Shown here piece by piece: positions 1 through 8,246 of a DNA stretch of 23,425 bases. Source of the stretch: Intrasporangium_A sp039812505 (GTDB taxonomy: Bacteria; Actinomycetota; Actinomycetes; Actinomycetales; Dermatophilaceae); NCBI RefSeq assembly GCF_039812505.1, contig NZ_JBDIAQ010000052.1, positions 1 through 23,425 of the forward strand. The letters run 5' to 3'. The notes below the pieces were generated by a model. The model saw nothing but the letters and a program-made list of their open reading frames with translations. It was not told the DNA's origin and ran no database searches. The translations under genes were made by a program, and so were the position numbers. The number at the start of each line of letters is the position of its first letter. The first letter of the stretch is position 1.

Positions 1-2
1 TG

Positions 3-194
3 ACCGGCCACCAACCCAAGTTCCAGGAGACTCGCGACAACCTCCTCGGGGCTGTGGGCAAGCGGCCGGGTCATGCGTATGATCGCCCCCAACGACCCTC
101 GACCGACGCCCAGTTGACTACTGGTGCCAGCGCTGCCGCGCATGGCCGCGCGACGAACGAGTCAACATTTGAAAACGAAGGAGTTCTCTTGTGA
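3..194 (+). CDS. Possible C-terminal tail of an upstream gene (partial)
   Basis: One frame is open from the window edge to a TGA at 192-194. That TGA overlaps the GTG start of the next gene in a GTGA arrangement, as is usual inside an operon. About 63 codons are visible and the first 50 or so have roughly 70% G/C at the third position, which fits coding DNA. The peptide is hydrophilic and rich in Ala, Arg, Thr and Gly towards its end. I recognise no motif and assign no function. If real, it is the last part of a gene cotranscribed with the amine transporter, perhaps a regulator or enzyme. A non-coding leader is the alternative, because the last dozen codons show weaker third-position bias. 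Confidence 0.35.
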   Translation, partial: TGHQPKFQETRDNLLGAVGKRPGHAYDRPQRPSTDAQLTTGASAAAHGRATNESTFENEGVLL

Positions 195-1318
195 AATACA
201 CGCATTGCAGTCTCGCGGCATTCTTGGTCTCAGGGACTCTTGTAATGTCGGCATGTGGTGGGTCAGGAAGTTCTGCTGCGCCGGTGCCGCCAATCACGAA
301 ACCGGTCGCAGGCGAAGTCGCCCAGGGAGTTCTCAAGGGTCACACGGTCACTTATGCTGCGGACGGTGGCACAACTCAAGACGCTCAGATGAAAGCATTT
401 TTCACCCCCTTTGCGGAGACATCTGGCGTCAAGTTCAACCAAGACTCGCCGCAGACACTCGCAAAGATACAGACACAGGTCAACTCGAAGAACTATCAGT
501 GGGACTTCGTATCAGCCACGGGTGACACGGTTGCACGCAACTGTGGCACGCTCTTCGAGAAGCTCGACATGACGAAGATAGACACGTCACAAGTGCCCAA
601 GGACCTCCTCGGCTGGACCGCTTGCGGTGTACCGTCGATCGCCTACGCGATTGTACAGGTGTACAACACCGGTACCTTCGGTGCCAACGGTCCGAAGACG
701 TGGGCGGACTTCTTCGACGTCAAGAAGTTCCCGGGTACTCGGGCGGTGTACAGCGGGGATGGTGTGATCGACAGTGCGACCGTCCAGGCTGCGTCGATCG
801 CGGCTGGCTGGGACCCCGCTACACCGTTCACCGCTGACTGGGCCAACAAGGGCTTGGATACTCTCGAAAAGATCAAGGACAGCATCGCCTTCTACTCGAC
901 GGGATCGCAGGCGCAGCAGATGCTCGAGTCGGGTGAAGCCAAGATCGGTGCTGTCTGGAACGGTCGTGCGCTCGCTGCTGAGAAGAACGGCACCAAGCTG
1001 ACGCCGACATGGGACCATTGGATTTCTATCGTCGACCAGTTTGCGATTATCAAGGGCACACCGAATGCTGAGGTCGCCTACTATGCGATCAACTATGCGA
1101 TGGGCGCGAAGCAGCAGGCGAAGTGGACAGAACTTTCGGGTTACTCTCCTGTCAATTCGAAAGCAAAGCCACAGGTTGATGACCTCACGCAAAAGTACAT
1201 CACGACGACACCGGATCGAGCGGCTACCTCGGTGCCGGTTCAACTCGACTTCTGGAAGGACACTGAGGCAGTGAAGCCACTTCAAGACCGGTGGAGCGCT
1301 CTGGTCGCGGGAGCATGA
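191..1318 (+). CDS. Substrate-binding lipoprotein of a PotD-like polyamine-type ABC importer
   Basis: This 375-residue extracytoplasmic binding protein would deliver a small cationic or amine ligand to the permeases encoded just downstream. It starts at GTG 191 with a clear AAGGAG ribosome site at 178-183, seven bases upstream. Residues 1-21 are a lipoprotein signal peptide ending Val-Met-Ser-Ala before lipid Cys22, followed by a Gly/Ser/Ala/Pro-rich linker. The body resembles the PotD/PotF class of family 1 solute binders, including a stretch around residues 155-185 with Ala-Tyr-Ala-Ile and Pro-Lys-Thr-Trp-Ala-Asp-Phe-Phe-Asp. Length is normal for the class. Gene order binder-permease-permease-ATPase and the following amine oxidase support polyamine-like uptake, but the ligand itself cannot be read from the sequence. 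Codon use is less GC-biased than in genes after 5800. Confidence 0.85.
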   Translation: MKYTHCSLAAFLVSGTLVMSACGGSGSSAAPVPPITKPVAGEVAQGVLKGHTVTYAADGGTTQDAQMKAFFTPFAETSGVKFNQDSPQTLAKIQTQVNSKNYQWDFVSATGDTVARNCGTLFEKLDMTKIDTSQVPKDLLGWTACGVPSIAYAIVQVYNTGTFGANGPKTWADFFDVKKFPGTRAVYSGDGVIDSATVQAASIAAGWDPATPFTADWANKGLDTLEKIKDSIAFYSTGSQAQQMLESGEAKIGAVWNGRALAAEKNGTKLTPTWDHWISIVDQFAIIKGTPNAEVAYYAINYAMGAKQQAKWTELSGYSPVNSKAKPQVDDLTQKYITTTPDRAATSVPVQLDFWKDTEAVKPLQDRWSALVAGA

Positions 1319-1385
1319 TCGATGTGGCGGCAGCGCCGTGCGGCATCCCGCCACCAGGTCGCGAGCACTTGACGAATGGGGAGAC

Positions 1386-2330
1386 ATGAGCGACGCATCA
1401 AACACCCAACAGTTCCCAGCGCTTTCCCCCCGCGCCACTCGAGTTGAGAAAGCGGATGGCGCTCCGGGAAGAACACGTTCCAAAACGCACGGGACGCGCA
1501 CCTTGTTGCTCGTTCTCCTCCCAGCCTTCGTGGTGCTTGCCGTCTTCTACTTCTACCCGATGCTGACCGTTCTTGTGGCGTCATTCACCGACCCGACACC
1601 CGGTCTACAGAACTTCGAGTGGTTCTTCGGCCAACGCGTGAACCTCGACGTGCTGTGGCGCACCGCCTTCATCAGTTTCTGGGCCACTATCATTTGCGTC
1701 GCCCTCGCGTATCCGTTCTCATACCTTATGTCGGTCGTTCGTCCTCGGACTCGCGGGCTGCTCATGCTGGTCGTCTTGGTGCCGTTCTGGACCAGCACGG
1801 TGGTTCGTACGTTTGCATGGGTGGTCCTATTACAGGATTCCAGTCCTATAGGCGACTTCATGAAGATATTCGGGGTCGAGTCCCTTGGCCTGATCCGCAC
1901 TCCCGCAGCGGTGCTCATCGGCATGGCGCAGGTGCTGTTGCCGTTTGTGGTCCTGCCGATGTATGCGACCATGTCGAGAATCGACATGCGCCTGCTCACC
2001 GCCGCCCGCAGTCTTGGTGCGCGCCCATCGAAGGCCTTCTTCTCGATCTACTTGCCGCTCTCGCTTCCCGGTGTCGCCTCCGGTGCACTCTTGTGCTTCG
2101 TGATGGCGCTCGGCTTCTATATCACTCCTGCGATGCTTGGCAGCTCTCGAGACGCATTCCTGTCAACGCTCATCCAAGGACAGGTGCAAGGTCTCGCACA
2201 GTGGGGGCATGGCGCGGTGATCGGTTTCGTGCTCCTTGTTCTTACCCTCGGGATTCTGGGGGTTGCTGGGTACGTAGCTCGTAAGACGGGGGGCTCGGTG
2301 CAGGATATGGTAGGGGGAAGCAAGGCATGA
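1386..2330 (+). CDS. PotB-like ABC transporter permease
   Basis: This integral membrane subunit (314 residues from ATG 1386) forms half of the importer channel. A GGGGAG sequence at 1378-1383 precedes this ATG. An in-frame GTG at 1338 would add 16 residues without an obvious ribosome site, so I prefer 1386. An unusually long hydrophilic N-terminal tail of about 38 residues precedes the first membrane segment (about 39-66); further hydrophobic segments lie near 93-117, 122-149, 172-196, 228-252 and 277-298. The cytoplasmic EAA-type loop that contacts the ATPase is at about 205-230, with Ala-Ala-Arg-Ser-Leu-Gly-Ala. The stop overlaps the next start as ATGA, so the two permeases are probably translationally coupled. 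The family assignment is firm; the substrate is inferred from the binder and oxidase. Confidence 0.86.
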   Translation: MSDASNTQQFPALSPRATRVEKADGAPGRTRSKTHGTRTLLLVLLPAFVVLAVFYFYPMLTVLVASFTDPTPGLQNFEWFFGQRVNLDVLWRTAFISFWATIICVALAYPFSYLMSVVRPRTRGLLMLVVLVPFWTSTVVRTFAWVVLLQDSSPIGDFMKIFGVESLGLIRTPAAVLIGMAQVLLPFVVLPMYATMSRIDMRLLTAARSLGARPSKAFFSIYLPLSLPGVASGALLCFVMALGFYITPAMLGSSRDAFLSTLIQGQVQGLAQWGHGAVIGFVLLVLTLGILGVAGYVARKTGGSVQDMVGGSKA

Positions 2331-3145
2331 ACAACGAAACGCGGCCCGTGACGAAGCTGCTGTTGGGGCTGATAGCGGTCGTCGTTTCCATCTGGCTGAT
2401 CGCGCCGATGTTCATCATCTTCCCCATCTCGTTCTCGGAGGACGCGAGCTTCAAGTTCCCACCCCGTGAGTGGTCCCTGCGCTGGTACAAGTCGTTCTTC
2501 ACGGACTCCCAATGGCTGGACGCGCTCGGCCATTCGGTCCTGATCGGCGTGCTCGTTGCGATCTTCGCGACGGCATTGGGCACGGTTGCCGCGCTTGCGA
2601 TCAATCGGTCGAAGAGTGGAGCCGCCAGGGCGGCTCAGACGTTGATGCTGACGCCCATGATCGTGCCCCCGATTATCGCCGGCGCAGGCGTTTACACGTT
2701 TTTCCTTCGCGCCCACCTTGTCGGCACAGTGTTCGGCTTCGTAATGGTGCACACCACTCTGGCGCTGCCACTGGTCGTGATAGCGGTTAATGCGTCGTTG
2801 TCGGGATACGACCGCAGCCTCGAACTCGCCGCGGCGAGCCTGGGAGCGGGGAGGATCAGGACTTTCTTCACTGTAACGATGCCACTCGTCGCTCCGGGGA
2901 TGCTGGCAGGCGTTGTGTTTGCGTTCGTCACCAGCTTCGACGAGGTAATCGTTGCACAGTTCATGGTGAGCCCGACGTTGCAGACGCTGCCGATGATGAT
3001 GTACACGAGTGTGACCCGCACCACGGACCCGACAATCGCGGCGGCCGCGGCGCTCATCCTCGCGGCAATACTGATCTCATTTGCACTCTATCAGTTCGTT
3101 GTTCTCCCCCTTTCGCGTCGATCGCGTGGTTCGAGCCAAGCGTGA
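2327..3145 (+). CDS. PotC-like ABC transporter permease
   Basis: This is the second permease (272 residues), partner of the preceding PotB-like protein. The ATG lies inside the previous stop (ATGA). A short N-terminal tail is followed by about six membrane segments (near 10-33, 68-92, 104-127, 131-155, 190-212 and 236-262). The EAA loop is at about 167-195, reading Leu-Ala-Ala-Ala-Ser-Leu-Gly-Ala-Gly and ending in a Pro-Leu-Val-Ala-Pro-Gly segment. A Phe-Asp-Glu-Val motif near 204-207 and Thr-Leu-Pro-Met-Met-Met near 220-225 are typical of PotC/YdcV-type subunits. The 59-base gap to the ATPase gene shows no obvious terminator, so the transporter genes probably form one transcript. Confidence 0.86.
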   Translation: MNNETRPVTKLLLGLIAVVVSIWLIAPMFIIFPISFSEDASFKFPPREWSLRWYKSFFTDSQWLDALGHSVLIGVLVAIFATALGTVAALAINRSKSGAARAAQTLMLTPMIVPPIIAGAGVYTFFLRAHLVGTVFGFVMVHTTLALPLVVIAVNASLSGYDRSLELAAASLGAGRIRTFFTVTMPLVAPGMLAGVVFAFVTSFDEVIVAQFMVSPTLQTLPMMMYTSVTRTTDPTIAAAAALILAAILISFALYQFVVLPLSRRSRGSSQA

Positions 3146-3204
3146 CGAACACCATGTTGTGGTTGACGCCCGAGGACATCGTTGACACCTAGACAGGAAC
3201 AAGC

Positions 3205-4272
3205 ATGAGCGACGATACGATTCTCAATCTGCAAGGGCTGACGAAGGCATACGGAAAAGCGATAGCCCTTGACAACATCGATTTAACCATCCGTCGAGGT
3301 GAGTTCTTGACCTTTCTGGGGCCCTCCGGATCTGGGAAGACGACGACGTTGAATCTAATTGCAGGGTTCATCGAGGCGACGTCGGGGACCATGGATCTGA
3401 ATGGGGAGGCACTGGAGAAGCTGCGTGCCCATGAACGTAACCTTGGCGTGGTGTTCCAACATTATGCGTTGTTCCCCCACATGACTGTACGGGAGAACAT
3501 CGCTTATCCGCTCAAGCAACGGAAGGTCCCAAAGGCGGAGCGTGTCGAGAGTGTGGACAGGGTCCTTCGGATGGTTCGTCTTGAACAGTATGCGAGTCGG
3601 TATCCGAAACAACTTTCTGGGGGGCAGCAGCAGCGCGTTGCGCTTGCGCGCGCCGTGGTCTACCGACCTCCGATCCTGCTCATGGATGAACCGCTCGGCG
3701 CGCTTGACAAGAAGCTCAGAGAGTGGCTGCAAGTTGAATTGCGCCGTATTCACCGAGAACTGGGCAGCACATTCATCTACGTGACACACGACCAGGAGGA
3801 GGCCCTAGCCCTCTCGGATCGCATTGCTGTGTTCAACGAAGGGCAGATCGAGCAGATAGGGACTGCTCAGGAACTATACAACGAGCCTGGTACGCTATTC
3901 GTGGGCCGGTTCATCGGAGAATCTAGCATCTTTGAGGGAGAAGTGAACGACGGTGTCTTCTCGGCGGGCGGAATGAGATTCCCATGCAGTTCAAAGGTGC
4001 CCAGTGGGCCAGCGGCGTTGCTGGTGCGCCCTGAGCATTTTTCGGTGTCAGCGACAGAGCCGTGTACGCTCGCGCCCGAGCTGACGAATCATATCGAAGG
4101 CGACGTCATAGACATGGTCTTCGTCGGCGCGACGATAAAGTACACCTTGAAGACCTCTATCGGTGAGGCCATCGCGCACGTCCCGGCCGTGGGCACTATG
4201 GAGCACGGTATCGGTGACCGAGTGACGATCGGCTGGTCGCCATCTGACGGCAAGGTGTTCGCGACAGGGTGA
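3205..4272 (+). CDS. PotA-like ABC transporter ATPase with TOBE domain
   Basis: This cytoplasmic ATPase (355 residues) powers the preceding permeases. All nucleotide-binding motifs are intact: Walker A GPSGSGKTT at 39-47 (Lys45), Q-loop Gln85, signature LSGGQ at 137-141, Walker B LLMDE ending Asp161-Glu162, D-loop Ala-Leu-Asp168, and switch His195. Residues after about 240 form the TOBE-type regulatory domain usual for PotA/FbpC/MalK-like ATPases, and the total length is typical. The ATG at 3205 is preceded by an ACAGGA-type ribosome site. Phe-Gln-His-Tyr-Ala-Leu-Phe-Pro-His after the Q-loop is the form common in the polyamine/spermidine group, which supports but does not prove the substrate class. 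Confidence 0.88.
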   Translation: MSDDTILNLQGLTKAYGKAIALDNIDLTIRRGEFLTFLGPSGSGKTTTLNLIAGFIEATSGTMDLNGEALEKLRAHERNLGVVFQHYALFPHMTVRENIAYPLKQRKVPKAERVESVDRVLRMVRLEQYASRYPKQLSGGQQQRVALARAVVYRPPILLMDEPLGALDKKLREWLQVELRRIHRELGSTFIYVTHDQEEALALSDRIAVFNEGQIEQIGTAQELYNEPGTLFVGRFIGESSIFEGEVNDGVFSAGGMRFPCSSKVPSGPAALLVRPEHFSVSATEPCTLAPELTNHIEGDVIDMVFVGATIKYTLKTSIGEAIAHVPAVGTMEHGIGDRVTIGWSPSDGKVFATG

Positions 4273-4398
4273 TGCACTCCCGTGTCTCGGTCTGGCACCC
4301 AGCCGACGGAGCCGTGAACTGAGGAAGGCGTGGGAAGTATGAAGTTCTGGAGCCCGTGAACACGTCGCGGGTGGTGATGAAGAGAGTTGTTGCTGACT

Positions 4399-5793
4399 AT
4401 GAAAGACGTGAGACCGCTGGTCAACGGTGGTGTTTCCTTCTGGGTGAGGGATGCAGGTCGGCCGGCGCCGCGGGCGTCCCTGCCCGGCCGCACGGAAGCG
4501 GACGTAGTGGTAGTGGGTGGTGGCCTCACCGGACTGTGGAGCGCCTATTACCTGAAGCGGGCGAGGCCTGAGTGGAGCGTCGTCGTCCTTGAGAAGGAGT
4601 TTGCCGGATTCGGGGCGTCTGGACGCAACGGAGGCTGGATGAGTGCCGAGCCTGTTGGACAGTTCCGCAGGTACGCCGCGAGTCGAGGCGTCGTGGCTGC
4701 CCGTGCTCTGCAGAGAGAGATGTTCCACGCAGTGCACGAGTCGGTCGACGTCGCCCGGCGTGAGGGGTTCGGGGAGAGCGTCGCCGAGAATGGGCTCATC
4801 CACGTCGCCACTTCGCGGCCGCAATTGGCTCGAGCTCGCGCGCAGGTGCGGGCCATGAAGGAGCAAGGCTGGGGTGAAAACGACGTCTCCGAACTGACCG
4901 CCGACGAGGTCACGCGCCGGATCTCGATCGCGGGGGCTCTCGGGGGTTACTCTACGCCGCACTGTGCGCGGGTGCACCCGGCCAAGTACACCTTTGGGCT
5001 TGCCGCTGTCGTTGAACGTCTTGGTGTCACGATCTATGAGCAGACGGAGGTCACGGCGATCCAACCGCATCGGGCGATAACTGTGCACGGCGACGTCACT
5101 GCGCGAGTCGTGGTACGCGCGCTTGAGGGTTACACGCTGAGCCTGCCCGATCTCTCCCGCAGGTTGCTGCCGATGAACAGCAGCATCGTTGTAACCGCAC
5201 CCTTGACGGAGCAGGAGTTGGACCTGGTCGGTTGGAGCGCCGGAGAACTACTTGGAGACATGGCGCACAGCTTCAGTTATCTACAGAAGACGGCGGACAA
5301 TCGGATCGCGATCGGTGGTCGCGGGGTGCCGTACAACTTCCGTTCTGGTTTCGACCGGGAGGGAAAGACGGCGGAGTTCGCGGTGGAACTGATCCGTGCA
5401 CGGCTGACTGAACTCTTCCCTATGTTGGAGGATGTAGCGCTGGAACAGACTTGGTCGGGGGTGCTCGGTGTCCCCCGGGACTGGTGCGCGGCCGTCAACT
5501 ACGACGCACGGACCGGACTTGCCTCCGCCGGTGGTTACACAGGGCATGGACTTAGTGGCACCAACCTGGCTGCCCGCACGCTGCGCGACCTCATCCTCGG
5601 CGAGGATACAGAACTGGCGCTGCTGCCATGGGTTGGCCGCCGTGCTCGGAACTGGGAGATCGAACCGCTACGGTGGCTCGGTGCGACGGCGTTGTATGCC
5701 GCTTACCGCTACGCCGATCGACGTGAATACGCTTCGCGTGGTGGAGCGACGAGCGCCGTCGCCAAGGTTGCGGATTTCATAAGCGGCCGTTAG
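4399..5793 (+). CDS. DAO-family FAD-dependent amine oxidoreductase (gamma-glutamylputrescine oxidase-like)
   Basis: This soluble flavoenzyme (464 residues) most likely oxidises an amine or amino acid using FAD and oxygen. The dinucleotide-binding fold is visible as GGGLTG at 40-45 with acidic Glu65 at the end of the second strand, then GASGRNGG at 72-79, a flavin-contact motif of the PuuB/DadA-like DAO family. Near the C-terminus, residues about 378-391 (GGYTGHGLSGTNLA) match the second conserved FAD motif. The start is uncertain: ATG 4399 has a purine-rich AAGAGAG at 4380-4386, while TTG 4387 in the same frame would add four residues. It lies 126 bases after the ATPase gene on the same strand and shares its lower GC content, so I infer that it oxidises the imported amine. 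A sarcosine- or D-amino-acid-type substrate cannot be excluded. Confidence 0.82.
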   Translation: MKDVRPLVNGGVSFWVRDAGRPAPRASLPGRTEADVVVVGGGLTGLWSAYYLKRARPEWSVVVLEKEFAGFGASGRNGGWMSAEPVGQFRRYAASRGVVAARALQREMFHAVHESVDVARREGFGESVAENGLIHVATSRPQLARARAQVRAMKEQGWGENDVSELTADEVTRRISIAGALGGYSTPHCARVHPAKYTFGLAAVVERLGVTIYEQTEVTAIQPHRAITVHGDVTARVVVRALEGYTLSLPDLSRRLLPMNSSIVVTAPLTEQELDLVGWSAGELLGDMAHSFSYLQKTADNRIAIGGRGVPYNFRSGFDREGKTAEFAVELIRARLTELFPMLEDVALEQTWSGVLGVPRDWCAAVNYDARTGLASAGGYTGHGLSGTNLAARTLRDLILGEDTELALLPWVGRRARNWEIEPLRWLGATALYAAYRYADRREYASRGGATSAVAKVADFISGR

Positions 5794-5830
5794 GTCGTTA
5801 GCCGACTGTGCGAGGGCAACCGCCGCGCGC
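5780..5830. other. Base-composition boundary
   Basis: Genes left of about 5794 use many A/T-ending codons and sample near 58% GC. Right of it, sample lines reach about 80% GC within genes. The change coincides with the end of the FAD oxidoreductase and the convergent amidohydrolase. I see no transposase, tRNA or obvious direct repeat at the junction. Confidence 0.6.
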
Positions 5831-5866
5831 CGCGCCAAGCCTGCATGATCCGCGGGGCCGGCCGTC

Positions 5867-7168
5867 CTACCGAAGGCCCGCTTGGGCGCCGGTGGCATCC
5901 TTGACCACCACCCCGGCCTTCATGACCAGGGTGAAGTTCGCCGCGGCGTCGGCCAGCAGCGTGATGTCCTCCAACGGGTTGCCGTGCACCACGACCAGGT
6001 CCGCCGCGGCGCCCTCGGACACCACGCCCAGGGCGGCGGGGTAGGGGTTGCGGGGCCCGGACAGCGCGAGCAGCTCGGCGTTGGTCGCGGTCGCCATGGT
6101 GAGCACCTCGGCGGGGGTGAACCAGCGGGTCATCTTGGCCAGCTGCTTGCCCTGCTTGGCGGCCAGCGTCGCGTCGAACAGGGTGTCGGTGCCCCAGGCG
6201 ACCCGGACGCCGTGCTTCTTCGCCAGCTCGAAGGCGTGGTCGGTGCCGGCCACCATCTGGTGGAACTTGCCCATGCTGGCCGCCGGGACCGGGACCGCGT
6301 CCTCGTCGTCGAGGAAGGGCTGCAGCGACCACCACACGTCGTGCTCGGCCATCATCGCCGCGGTCCGGTCGTCGAGCAGCTGGCCGTGCTCGATGCAGCG
6401 CACCCCCGCCCGGATCGCCTGCTGCACGGCGCGCGGGGTGTAGGCGTGCACCATCACGTAGGTGCCGTGGTTCTCCGCGGCCTCGACCGCCGCGTGCATC
6501 TCGGCCTCGGTGTACTGGGTGACGTCCAGCGGGTCGTAGGAGGAGGCGACCCCTCCGCCGGCCATCACCTTGAGCTGGGACGCGCCTTGCATCAGCTGTT
6601 CCCGGGCCGCCCGGAGCACGGCGTCGACGCCGTCGGCGATCGCCACCGCCCCGACGAGCTCGGAGTGGCTCAGCGAGCCGATGCGGCCGCGGGGGATCTC
6701 GGTGAGCATCCGGAAGTCGCCGTGTCCGCCGGTCTGGGAGATCATCGCGCCGGACGGGTAGATCCGCGGCCCGGGGAGGATCCCGGCGTCGATCGCCTGC
6801 TTCAGCCCGAACGTCGGGCCGCCGGCGTCCCGCACGGTGGTGAACCCGCGCTGCAACGTCTGCCCGGCCGCCGCACCCGACAGCAGGTGCACGAAGTCGA
6901 CGTTTCCCATCAGCGCCGCCTGCAGCGGGCAGGCCGCGAAGGCCGAGTGCCAGTGCGCGTCGATCAGACCGGGGATCACCGTCCCGCCGTCCCCGTCGAC
7001 GACCGTGCCCGGGGCGTCGGCCAGCTCCACGCCGGCCGGGGCGACCGTCTCGACCAGCCCGCCGCGGACCACGACCTGGGACGGACCGCCGACCGTACCG
7101 GCGTGGCTGTCGAAGACGCGGACGTTGCGGATGAGTGTGCCGGAGTCGGTCGTCGAGGTAGGAGCCAT
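5867..7168 (-). CDS. Metal-dependent amidohydrolase (imidazolonepropionase/Xaa-Arg dipeptidase-like)
   Basis: This 433-residue cytoplasmic TIM-barrel hydrolase belongs to the COG1228 amidohydrolases. Metal-site residues are all visible: His72 and His74 in Pro-Gly-Leu-Ile-Asp-Ala-His-Trp-His, Lys200 in Leu-Lys-Val-Met-Ala-Gly-Gly-Gly (probable carbamylated lysine), His241, His261 in Cys-Ile-Glu-His-Gly, and Asp328 in Gly-Thr-Asp. Residues 144-151 (SQTGGHGD) are characteristic of the Met_dep_hydrolase_A group, which includes Xaa-Arg, Xaa-Lys and Xaa-Pro dipeptidases. ATG 7168 has an excellent ribosome site (GGGAGGAT, complement of 7176-7183, eight-base spacing); an in-frame extension to 7222 is possible but unneeded. 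It lies 103 bases downstream of the citrulline hydrolase on the same strand, so it may supply arginine-type amino acids from dipeptides. That link is inference. Confidence 0.84.
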   Translation of the reverse strand: MAPTSTTDSGTLIRNVRVFDSHAGTVGGPSQVVVRGGLVETVAPAGVELADAPGTVVDGDGGTVIPGLIDAHWHSAFAACPLQAALMGNVDFVHLLSGAAAGQTLQRGFTTVRDAGGPTFGLKQAIDAGILPGPRIYPSGAMISQTGGHGDFRMLTEIPRGRIGSLSHSELVGAVAIADGVDAVLRAAREQLMQGASQLKVMAGGGVASSYDPLDVTQYTEAEMHAAVEAAENHGTYVMVHAYTPRAVQQAIRAGVRCIEHGQLLDDRTAAMMAEHDVWWSLQPFLDDEDAVPVPAASMGKFHQMVAGTDHAFELAKKHGVRVAWGTDTLFDATLAAKQGKQLAKMTRWFTPAEVLTMATATNAELLALSGPRNPYPAALGVVSEGAAADLVVVHGNPLEDITLLADAAANFTLVMKAGVVVKDATGAQAGLR

Positions 7169-7227
7169 GGCCCGATCCTCCCACCGGCGACCGGGACTGC
7201 CCGCGCGACCCCTGCCGCCCACTGCGA

Positions 7228-7247
7228 CCGGCCCCGCTACCGGCCGG
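7228..7247 (-). terminator. Weak GC hairpin after the citrulline hydrolase gene
   Basis: A six-base perfect stem (CCGGCC at 7228-7233, GGCCGG at 7242-7247) encloses an eight-base loop. It begins about 25 bases past the ctlX stop on the minus strand. No U-tract follows. It may be an actinobacterial-type terminator or attenuator before the amidohydrolase gene, or chance pairing in GC-rich DNA. Confidence 0.25.
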
Positions 7248-7271
7248 ACGTGAAGGCCGGCGCGCGGCCGC

Positions 7272-8246
7272 TCAGTGCCCGGCCGCGCCGACCGGTGACG
7301 GGGTGGCCGCGGTCGAGCGCCGCGCGTCGAGGTGGACCCCGACGACCATGCAGCGCACCGAGCCGCCCGCGAGCTCGATGGTCGGGACGTCGAGCGGCAG
7401 GATCCGGCAGCTCGCCTCGATCACCTCCAGCTGGTCCGGACGCAGGCTCGCCAGGCCACGACGCGAGATCGCGAGGATCCGACCGGTGGGGGAGCGCAGC
7501 TCGATCGCGTTGCCGGCGAAGTCGCAGACCTGCTCGTAGGTCAGGTCGACGACCGTCCGGCCGTACTCGCCGAGCCGCTCGGCAACCTCCGCCCGCCGCT
7601 CCGGCGAGGCGATCAGGCCCAGCCCGATGAGCGCGAAGTCGGTGCCGACGCACATCATGACGTTCGTGTGGTAGACCGGCACCCCTCGTGGGTCCACCGC
7701 GTCGAAGACCATCGGCTCGAACCCGAAGGTGGTGCAGAACCGTTCCAGGGCAACGGGGTCCGCACGACGCGAGCGGGCGACATACGCGACCCGGGAGGCG
7801 TGGTCGAGGACCATCGCCCCGGTGCCCTCCAGGAACACCCCGTCGCGCTCGAGCCCGGACGAGTCGATCACGTCCTGCACCCGGTAGTCGCGCTTGAGCG
7901 CCTCGATGATGTCCCAGCGCCGCTCGGTGCGACGGTTCTCGGCGTACATCGGGTGGACCGCGATCCGCCCGCCGGCGTGCGTGGAGAGCCAGTTGTTCGG
8001 GAAGACGCTGTCCGGGCGCGCCGGGTCCTCGTCGTCGAAGAGGTGGACCCGGATGCCCTCGGCCTCGAGCGCCGCCGCGACGCGCGTCACCTCCTCGTAT
8101 GCCGCTGTGCTCAGCTCCGCCGCCGACGACCCGGGTGCGGGGTCGGCCACCTGGAAGACGTTGTCGGCGGCGGTCTGCGGGTTCGGGACGAAGTACCTGG
8201 GGCGGACGAGCAGCACCGCCCGCGGAGCCTGGGGTGACATCGTCAT
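7272..8246 (-). CDS. ctlX: Citrulline hydrolase (CtlX-type, amidinotransferase/DDAH fold)
   Basis: This 324-residue guanidino/ureido-group hydrolase is predicted to convert citrulline to ornithine, ammonia and CO2. Visible family landmarks are an N-terminal Leu-Val-Arg-Pro (13-16), DSVFPNNW at 79-86 followed by Ser-Thr-His-Ala-Gly-Gly, Glu140 in Phe-Leu-Glu-Gly-Thr-Gly, catalytic His193 in Val-Tyr-His-Thr-Asn, and nucleophile Cys299 in Gly-Gly-Ser-Val-Arg-Cys-Met. Length is typical. The ATG at 8246 overlaps the ornithine cyclodeaminase stop by one base (TGATG), so translation is probably coupled; a second ATG two codons later is possible. The direct link to ornithine cyclodeaminase favours citrulline over dimethylarginine, although a DDAH-like or arginine-deiminase activity cannot be excluded from sequence alone. 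Confidence 0.85.
   Translation of the reverse strand: MTMSPQAPRAVLLVRPRYFVPNPQTAADNVFQVADPAPGSSAAELSTAAYEEVTRVAAALEAEGIRVHLFDDEDPARPDSVFPNNWLSTHAGGRIAVHPMYAENRRTERRWDIIEALKRDYRVQDVIDSSGLERDGVFLEGTGAMVLDHASRVAYVARSRRADPVALERFCTTFGFEPMVFDAVDPRGVPVYHTNVMMCVGTDFALIGLGLIASPERRAEVAERLGEYGRTVVDLTYEQVCDFAGNAIELRSPTGRILAISRRGLASLRPDQLEVIEASCRILPLDVPTIELAGGSVRCMVVGVHLDARRSTAATPSPVGAAGH

Noticed and set aside
114..119. TTGACT as a -35 box for the amine transporter
   Set aside because: No -10 hexamer at a suitable distance, and the possible upstream gene runs through it.
4339..4359. Six-codon open frame (MKFWSP) before the FAD oxidoreductase as a leader peptide
   Set aside because: Too short to judge; no attenuator structure or codon pattern supports regulation.
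5882..7630. 582-codon plus-strand open frame opposite the amidohydrolase and citrulline hydrolase
   Set aside because: Antisense shadow of GC-rich coding DNA: biased His/Arg/Gly composition, no domains, spans two real genes on the other strand.
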